Shown: one piece after another, positions 59,674 through 64,000 of the stretch
Position numbering within the stretch: the stretch's first letter is position 1
How the letters are laid out: every line of letters starts with the position of its first letter
IMG/VR virus record: IMGVR_UViG_3300035698_003862
Span: 1-64,000 of that record
Origin: a virus
Reading direction: 5' to 3' (one strand)
DNA: 64,000 nt
Program-made: the position numbers and the translations under genes
Notes under the pieces: generated by a model
Told to the model about the DNA's origin: nothing
Database searches by the model: none
The model's input: the letters and a program-made list of their open reading frames with translations, nothing else

Positions 59674-59748
59674 TTGGGAGTAGCTCAATGGTAGAGCGGA
59701 TGGCTGTTAACCATCAGGTTGCTGGTTCGAGTCCAGCCTCCCAAGCCA
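59674..59748 (+). tRNA. tRNA-Asn (GUU anticodon)
   Basis: Acceptor TTGGGAG / CTCCCAA then GCCA. Anticodon arm GATGG-CTGTTAA-CCATC. Encoded CCA. Confidence 0.93.
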
Positions 59749-59760
59749 TGGATTAGTTGT

Positions 59761-60696
59761 ATGTGCCTAAAGATCCACAACGTCAGTAGTATGAGTGAAC
59801 CGTGGCTGCGGTTGAATGGTTGCGAGATCACTACACCCGAAGCCGCTGACTTCATCGTTTATGAGCAGCGAGGTGATCTAGGACTCAAGCGTACGATAAC
59901 GCAGTTGAAGCACAAGTATCCAACCAATAAGCTGGTATTCATTAACGTGTCAGATATGCGTTTGGTTGACGATAAGCATATATGGTTCGTACAAAACTGC
60001 ACTACAATAACTGACAGTATTCATCAAATCTACACACATAATCCAAGGATATGGAGTTATATTCAGGAGGAGCATGTAGCGAAAGATATGACGGGTCATT
60101 TTGCTGGTAGGTTATGGGGAATACCGGCACGACAATCCTTACTTAAAACTTCTGCTAGGTGGGAGATAACCGAACGCACTGGCGAATTCGTGAAGCTTAA
60201 AGATAGAGCTACGATATCTACAGATACATACAAGAAGATGCGACGTTCAGTGTATACGCTTTGTCCTAGAGGTATGGGCCCATCTAGTATGCGGGTGGTT
60301 GAGGCACTTGCGTGTAGCTCTGTGCCTATCTTAATCGACGACAACACGAATCCGTACGGGGATAACTTTGGGGACTTGGTCATAAGACTGAAGGCCAGCG
60401 ATGTTGCTAACCTCGATCAGATAATTGACGATTTGCCAACACCAGACGCTGCTGTGTTTCAAGCGTGTCGGGACTACTATGTGCACAACATATGTCCTGA
60501 TCTGTTACGTGATCCAGAGCTACCGTGGGCTGTTGCGGCAGGTTGCTCCCACAGGATCGTACGTATACTCGAAGACATCTTACTTAGCAGGCGGGGTCGC
60601 ATAGCGGCAATTGCGGCAGACTGTAAATCTGTTCCTTCGGTTTCGGAGGTTCGAGTCCTCCCCCGCCACCATAACGTATCATATATGGTACATTAA
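59761..60696 (+). CDS. exostosin-like glycosyltransferase (GT47-like) reading through a tRNA gene
   Basis: 311 residues from ATG 59761 (ATG 59791 is an alternative); no Shine-Dalgarno site. The motif SVYTLCPRGMGPSSMRVVEALACSSVPILIDD near 164-195 is the sugar-nucleotide end of exostosin-type enzymes. The frame stays open across the whole tRNA-Tyr gene (60590-60671), so the last 35 or so residues (from RRGRIAAIAADCK) are encoded by tRNA sequence. The natural domain seems to end near ILEDILLS. Confidence 0.68.
   Translation: MCLKIHNVSSMSEPWLRLNGCEITTPEAADFIVYEQRGDLGLKRTITQLKHKYPTNKLVFINVSDMRLVDDKHIWFVQNCTTITDSIHQIYTHNPRIWSYIQEEHVAKDMTGHFAGRLWGIPARQSLLKTSARWEITERTGEFVKLKDRATISTDTYKKMRRSVYTLCPRGMGPSSMRVVEALACSSVPILIDDNTNPYGDNFGDLVIRLKASDVANLDQIIDDLPTPDAAVFQACRDYYVHNICPDLLRDPELPWAVAAGCSHRIVRILEDILLSRRGRIAAIAADCKSVPSVSEVRVLPRHHNVSYMVH
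60590..60671 (+). tRNA. tRNA-Tyr (GUA anticodon)
   Basis: Acceptor GGCGGGG / CCCCGCC then ACCA. Anticodon loop CTGTAAA gives GTA; long variable arm as in bacterial tRNA-Tyr; T-loop TTCGAGT. It lies wholly inside the 3' end of the glycosyltransferase frame. Confidence 0.93.
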
Positions 60697-60744
60697 CCCG
60701 GGTTAATGTGCATAAATAGCAACATAGCGCCACTTGGAGCATTG

Positions 60745-60999
60745 ATGATTGATGTAGTTTTAACTTGGCTTATGTCCGGACTTGGTATTTTGTTCCTGTG
60801 GCTTGTCGGTAAACGACACCGCTGGTGCTGGTACCTATCACTCTTCTCGTAGGTCCTGTGGTACGTATGGATTGTCAGGACGGACACCTGGGGACTACTA
60901 CCAGTCACGACGGCGTATACCGTATTGGCCATCAGGAATCACATATTGTGGAAATCATCGGGGGCGTATAGCTCAGCTGATAGAGCAGCGGATTCTTAA
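60745..60999 (+). CDS. small membrane protein with in-frame UAG at 60850
   Basis: ATG 60745 (TTGGAGCATTG upstream) opens MIDVVLTWLMSGLGILFLWL, then GKRHRWCWYLSLFS, then TAG. The same frame continues VLWYVWIVRTDTWGLLPVTT, then AYTVLAIRNHILWK, before TAA at 60997. The joined sequence matches the pattern of small phage membrane proteins I recall, LW-L-G-RWGW...Q-LW-YA-TGQWG...AY---RN---W, in which Gln stands where UAG is here. Read whole, it has three hydrophobic helices. Readthrough or a nonsense mutation would each explain it. The tail overlaps tRNA-Lys. Confidence 0.55.
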
Positions 61000-61037
61000 T
61001 CCGCGGGTCAGGGGTTTGAATCCCTTTACGCCCACCA
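60962..61037 (+). tRNA. tRNA-Lys (CUU anticodon)
   Basis: Acceptor GGGCGTA / TACGCCC then ACCA. Anticodon arm GCGGA-TTCTTAA-TCCGC. T-arm with TTTGAAT. Encoded CCA. Confidence 0.93.
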
Positions 61038-61038
61038 T

Positions 61039-61116
61039 GGAGACATAGCTCAGTAGGTTAGAGCATCGGCCTGTCGAGGTCGAGGGTCGTGGGTTCGAGT
61101 CCCACTGTCTCCGCCA
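61039..61116 (+). tRNA. tRNA-Asp (GUC anticodon)
   Basis: Acceptor GGAGACA / TGTCTCC then GCCA. Anticodon loop CTGTCGA. T-loop TTCGAGT. It starts two bases after tRNA-Lys, so both probably come from one precursor. Confidence 0.92.
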
Positions 61117-61131
61117 ACATAGAAGGGACAT

Positions 61132-61353
61132 ATGGAACAGAAGTACGTAGCAGCTGACTGCGTCACAGCAGGTGAGCTCAGAGGACGTGGGATAGTTGTA
61201 CCGGATCAGGTACCAGATGATGCATGGGCGGATAGAAAACGCATTCAGATTGAAGTCATAGGGTCGGCGCCATACCCGGGTATGACACGTGTGGATGTTA
61301 AGATACCATTCGTAACAGTGGCTGAGCACATTGAGTTGCAGTTAACAGTATAG
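61132..61353 (+). CDS. small unknown protein
   Basis: 73 residues, with AGAAGGGACAT upstream. Beta-rich (IQIEVIGSAPYPGMTRVDVK). No family is recognised. Confidence 0.55.
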   Translation: MEQKYVAADCVTAGELRGRGIVVPDQVPDDAWADRKRIQIEVIGSAPYPGMTRVDVKIPFVTVAEHIELQLTV

Positions 61354-61364
61354 GGGGATGTAGC

Positions 61365-61532
61365 ATGGCTATGACATTGGGGACACGAGGCGAAGACGGT
61401 AAGAGCCTGATCAGAGACACAGACCAGTTCAAGAAGAACCTGGCTTTAGTCAGCTTTGCGGGTCGAAAGACGAAGATGGTTTCGCGTGTGCGTGGTGGTA
61501 AGAGGACCTATTCCTATGGGTCAGATAAATGA
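61365..61532 (+). CDS. small basic protein, unknown
   Basis: 55 residues (ATG 61365 to TGA 61532) preceded by GGGGGATGTAGC. Starts MAMTLGTRGEDGKSLIRD and ends Lys/Arg/Gly-rich (RVRGGKRTYSYG). No family is recognised. It fills the gap between its neighbours. Confidence 0.5.
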   Translation: MAMTLGTRGEDGKSLIRDTDQFKKNLALVSFAGRKTKMVSRVRGGKRTYSYGSDK

Positions 61533-61557
61533 CATCCGGAATTGCAATGCATGCTGA

Positions 61558-62313
61558 ATGAGCTTTCGGATGTGGAGGCTTAGCGTGAAGCCCTTAAATG
61601 ATTTTGCATGTAAGCGCTATACATCACAGCGCGGTCAGACTGGTATGCTGATTGAGATCATGCGTCGGTTAGGCATTGCTTTTGGCAGTTGCCTTGAGTT
61701 TGGTGCATCCGACGGTGTCTACTGCAGTAACATACGACATTTTTACCTGAACGGGTGGGAGTGTGGTTACATAGAGGCTGACGTTGATAAGTATCAGGAG
61801 CTGTGTATCAATACACCTGACGCTAAGCATATGTGCATGCGCGTTACTTGTGAACCGAATGCCACCTTGGATTGGTCCATTAAGCAATTGAGGATGAACG
61901 AACTTACATTGCTGTGTATTGATGTTGATGGTATAGACTATTGGATTTGGAAGTCCTTGGAGCAGCATCCTGCAGTTGTATGCATAGAATATAACAGCAA
62001 CTTTGATCCTGAAGAGCAACGTGTAATTGAATATGATCCTAACTTCAACTGGCGTAACGGTGATACTTATTACGGAGCCAGTGCTGGGGCGATGTGCAGT
62101 CTAGCTTATGACAAAGGTTACGCACTCGTAGCTTACGCGTTGGGTAATGATCTGATCTTCTTGCGGCGTGATTTGCTTGCTAGTCACAGCGCTCAGTTTG
62201 ATGAGATACCAGTCACTGCACTGGTTAAGAAACCGGCACATGTGGATCGTACGCATTTAGAGATGGTAGATCTTCTAGCCGATAATGTTGCTCAGACAGA
62301 GCTAGATACGTAG
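61558..62313 (+). CDS. FkbM-like methyltransferase
   Basis: 251 residues. SAM-binding motif CLEFGASDGVYCSNI near 44-58 is followed by GYIEADVDKYQELC and then LLCIDVDGIDYWIWKSL near 118-134, the FkbM-type second half. These enzymes usually O-methylate sugars, fitting the nearby glycosyltransferase. The start ATG 61558 lacks a clear ribosome site; ATG 61570 is another choice. Confidence 0.65.
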   Translation: MSFRMWRLSVKPLNDFACKRYTSQRGQTGMLIEIMRRLGIAFGSCLEFGASDGVYCSNIRHFYLNGWECGYIEADVDKYQELCINTPDAKHMCMRVTCEPNATLDWSIKQLRMNELTLLCIDVDGIDYWIWKSLEQHPAVVCIEYNSNFDPEEQRVIEYDPNFNWRNGDTYYGASAGAMCSLAYDKGYALVAYALGNDLIFLRRDLLASHSAQFDEIPVTALVKKPAHVDRTHLEMVDLLADNVAQTELDT

Positions 62314-62341
62314 GTATAACATAAACGAAGGAGTACAGTAG

Positions 62342-62653
62342 ATGAAGAGAACAATATGTGTTGGGTTGTTGGCGGTATGCGTAATGATGGTAGCTGGTTG
62401 CACGACATCGCAGTTTAACGTCACAGACGTGACACCGGTACCCGCAGGAGCCACGGTCACCTTTCTCGCCACTAATGGCCCGAGCGCCATTCTTGGTATC
62501 CAACTGGATTTCGGGGAGATTGAACTTCCGGGGATCGTACAAGAGTATATGCCTGTAGGTTGGAGTCTCGGTGACGGTCAGTGGTATCTCATGCGCGGCA
62601 TGTCAATCACCGACAGTCCCATTACCAACCTGACCATGCAGGTCAAGCGGTAA
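62342..62653 (+). CDS. small lipoprotein
   Basis: 103 residues, with AAGGAGTACAGTAG upstream. MKRTICVGLLAVCVMMVAGC is a signal peptide with lipobox VAGC, so Cys20 would be lipidated. The mature part is beta-rich (VTFLATNGPSAILGIQLDF). Roles in phages include surface exclusion and outer-membrane spanin, neither proved here. It lies between a methyltransferase and tRNA-Ala. Confidence 0.78.
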   Translation: MKRTICVGLLAVCVMMVAGCTTSQFNVTDVTPVPAGATVTFLATNGPSAILGIQLDFGEIELPGIVQEYMPVGWSLGDGQWYLMRGMSITDSPITNLTMQVKR

Positions 62654-62660
62654 CCTATTT

Positions 62661-62736
62661 GGGGGTATAGCTCAGTTGGTAGCGCACGAGCTTCGCAAGC
62701 TCGGGGTCACCGGTTCGAACCCGGTTGCCTCCACCA
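62661..62736 (+). tRNA. tRNA-Ala (CGC anticodon)
   Basis: Acceptor GGGGGTA / TGCCTCC then ACCA, with G3-U70. Anticodon arm CGAGC-TTCGCAA-GCTCG. T-loop TTCGAAC. Encoded CCA. Confidence 0.92.
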
Positions 62737-62743
62737 TTCCCGC

Positions 62744-62833
62744 GGACGAGTAAGTCTCAGAATGGCCTGAGAAGGTCTGACAGAGCTGCTGGGCGATCCC
62801 CAGTGGTCGCAGGTTTGATTCCTGCCTCGTCCA
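62744..62833 (+). tRNA. tRNA-like gene, class II, anticodon unresolved
   Basis: Acceptor GGACGAG / CTCGTCC, T-arm GCAGG-TTTGATT-CCTGC, and a variable arm CTGGG...CCCAG are clear. The D-arm is an unusual six-pair stem TCTCAG / CTGAGA. The middle AAGGTCTGACAGAGCTG does not form a clean five-pair anticodon stem; a weak fold gives loop CTGACAG (GAC). CCA is not encoded. It may be decayed or an unusual tRNA. Confidence 0.6.
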
Positions 62834-62855
62834 CTTATCCACTAAGGAGAATCTG

Positions 62856-63104
62856 ATGGTATTTTGTTTACATTGCGGCGATAGCCAGAGGATGGAGGCT
62901 ACGGTCGCTAAGCTTGAAGAGACTGCAGCTACACCGTATTTCACACGGGTAGACCAGCACAAACGTATCTTCGTTGACACGGATATACCGTTTGAGGGCC
63001 TACGAGAGCTGCTAGGGATTCATGTGTTGGTGGCTGAGGTGCTGCGTGAATCCGAGATTCGACAATATAGGAGGCCGAATGATGACGATACCGTTGCTGT
63101 CTGA
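62856..63104 (+). CDS. small unknown protein
   Basis: 82 residues, with TAAGGAGAATCTG upstream. A Cys pair CLHC near 4-7 is at the start. The rest is mixed alpha/beta (RIFVDTDIPFEGLRELLGIH). It overlaps the next gene by 26 bases. Confidence 0.55.
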   Translation: MVFCLHCGDSQRMEATVAKLEETAATPYFTRVDQHKRIFVDTDIPFEGLRELLGIHVLVAEVLRESEIRQYRRPNDDDTVAV

Positions 63105-63432
63105 GCTCTGTACGTTACTAGGCTGTGAACGCGACAGACTGTTAGGTAACGTCAAGGGGCTACAGCAGCAGATCATGAGGCAGGAAGAGCTGCTGGCCCA
63201 GCGGGATAAGAAGATCTCTACTATGGAACTACAGGCTGAAACGCCTGCTATGGACAAGGATTGTGGTCTGACCCCAGAGGAGGCCAAGAAGTACCGTGAC
63301 ACAGCCAAACGGTTATACGGCCTCAGTGACGAGGTTGATCTTGACAGCGACGCTATCATTAGCGCCGGTGATGATCCAGGTGTTTACGTGGCAGCTTGGG
63401 TTTGGGTACCTAACGCAGAATTGGAGGAATGA
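63079..63432 (+). CDS. coiled-coil protein, unknown
   Basis: 117 residues from ATG 63079 (TAGGAGGCCGA upstream). Residues 12-55 form a helix (RDRLLGNVKGLQQQIMRQEE). TPEEAKKYRDTAKRLYGLSD follows. No family is recognised. Shares one base with the next start. Confidence 0.55.
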   Translation: MMTIPLLSELCTLLGCERDRLLGNVKGLQQQIMRQEELLAQRDKKISTMELQAETPAMDKDCGLTPEEAKKYRDTAKRLYGLSDEVDLDSDAIISAGDDPGVYVAAWVWVPNAELEE

Positions 63433-64000
63433 TGAGTCTTACAATACGAACAGTACGGGGCATACTTAAGCGCAAGGTCAACGAGTGGCTTGCAAGCATC
63501 GATGACGAGCAGCTCAGGCAGGATTTACATAGCAAGGTGATCGTGACTGGTGGTTGCATCGTGTCCATGCTGACGGGCGTCCCGGTTAACGATTACGATG
63601 TCTATCTCAAGGACAAAGATGCGGTGGTTCGTTTAACGGGCTACTACCTCAAGCAATTCGCAGCTAACCCTCCGCCCGGGTTCAAGACCGGCGGGCAGGT
63701 CAAGATGTGGGTAGACCATGAGGCGTCAGCCCCTAATGGTAGGGTGCATATCATGATCAGGTCAACCGGTGTAGCAGGTGAGCAAGGTGACAAGAACACG
63801 TACGAGTACTTTGAGACAGTACCTGATCCTGACGCCGCTGCGAACTATGTAGATGCCGTGGTACCAGACCATGAAACTGCTGCCATTATCAGTAGCGTTA
63901 TAGACGCTGAAGCTATGGGTGCGCCTAACCCCGAGAATGCCCAGTACGTGGCGCTGGCAGCTGCAGTACACAAAGACATCGACGCGCCTCCTCACAAGGG
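63432..64000 (+). CDS. nucleotidyltransferase-fold protein, 3' end beyond the window
   Basis: ATG 63432 with TTGGAGG upstream; the frame is open to the window edge (189 codons seen). VIVTGGCIVSMLTGVPVNDY followed by DVYLKDKD near 36-63 has the GG-x-S-L-G-...-NDxD pattern of the Pol beta / poly(A)-polymerase head, with two Asp for metal. It may add nucleotides to RNA ends (tRNA CCA repair is possible next to so many tRNAs) or be a toxin-like NTase. The rest is outside the window. Confidence 0.58.
   Translation, partial: MSLTIRTVRGILKRKVNEWLASIDDEQLRQDLHSKVIVTGGCIVSMLTGVPVNDYDVYLKDKDAVVRLTGYYLKQFAANPPPGFKTGGQVKMWVDHEASAPNGRVHIMIRSTGVAGEQGDKNTYEYFETVPDPDAAANYVDAVVPDHETAAIISSVIDAEAMGAPNPENAQYVALAAAVHKDIDAPPHK

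Noticed and set aside
1-64000. General reassignment of UAG to an amino acid
   Set aside because: UAG ends many well-supported genes (for example 1052, 4986, 5476), each followed closely by a new start; only one gene reads through it sensibly.

Overview
The window reads as part of a large tailed double-stranded DNA bacteriophage genome (Caudoviricetes type). Genes are packed tightly, mostly on the + strand, with many ATGA or TAATG overlaps and good Shine-Dalgarno sites. They include a large terminase, a near-complete phage-type replication and recombination set, at least ten tRNA genes and a tmRNA gene. No rRNA, ribosomal protein or cellular metabolic operon is present. The host cannot be named from the sequence. 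A small lipoprotein with a lipobox and sigma70-like promoters fit a bacterial, possibly Gram-negative, host.

Layout. 1-3000: end of a tail-fibre-like gene and, on the opposite strand, the terminase large subunit behind its own strong promoter. 3050-4046: four small genes, three or more membrane-associated, closed by a terminator. 4096-12520: a DUF932-like gene, RNase H, and an SbcD/SbcC-like (T4 gp47/gp46-like) nuclease pair. 12534-25012: the replication block, with an intein-containing UvsW-like helicase, DnaB-like helicase, DnaG-like primase, a methyltransferase, a glycosyltransferase-like gene, and a family A DNA polymerase fused to a uracil-glycosylase-like domain. The polymerase gene is cut by two group I introns, each carrying an HNH endonuclease gene. 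25080-36529: possible ssDNA-binding protein, RecA/UvsX-like recombinase, dATP/dGTP diphosphohydrolase-like protein, HhH glycosylase-like protein, HAD phosphatase, PD-(D/E)XK-like protein and RuvC-like resolvase. 36532-47995: many unknowns, two sugar- or nucleotide-transfer-like genes and an intein-containing metallophosphoesterase. 48000-57500: unknown genes, a cluster of large palindromic repeats, tmRNA, ATP-dependent DNA ligase, a second metallophosphoesterase, and gene-free stretches that may encode structured RNA. 57550-64000: a tRNA-rich region with tRNAs for Glu, Ile, Leu, Asn, Tyr, Lys, Asp and Ala, mixed with small genes, a glycosyltransferase, an FkbM-like methyltransferase, a lipoprotein and a nucleotidyltransferase-fold gene that runs off the edge.

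How it works together. The helicase, primase, polymerase, ligase, RNase H, recombinase, SbcCD and RuvC genes would let the phage copy and recombine its own DNA. tmRNA and tRNAs would support translation and ribosome rescue during infection. Mobile genetic parasites are unusually dense: two group I introns, two inteins, and a third HNH gene that splits a tRNA-Leu-like gene.

Main points for a second look: the phage tmRNA and its predicted tag; the twice-interrupted polymerase with exact splice junctions; the two inteins; an in-frame UAG inside a conserved-looking membrane protein; three genes that need a +1 shift to be read whole; and three copies of a two-palindrome repeat at 49128-49386. Family names are from recall of motifs; no database search was run.
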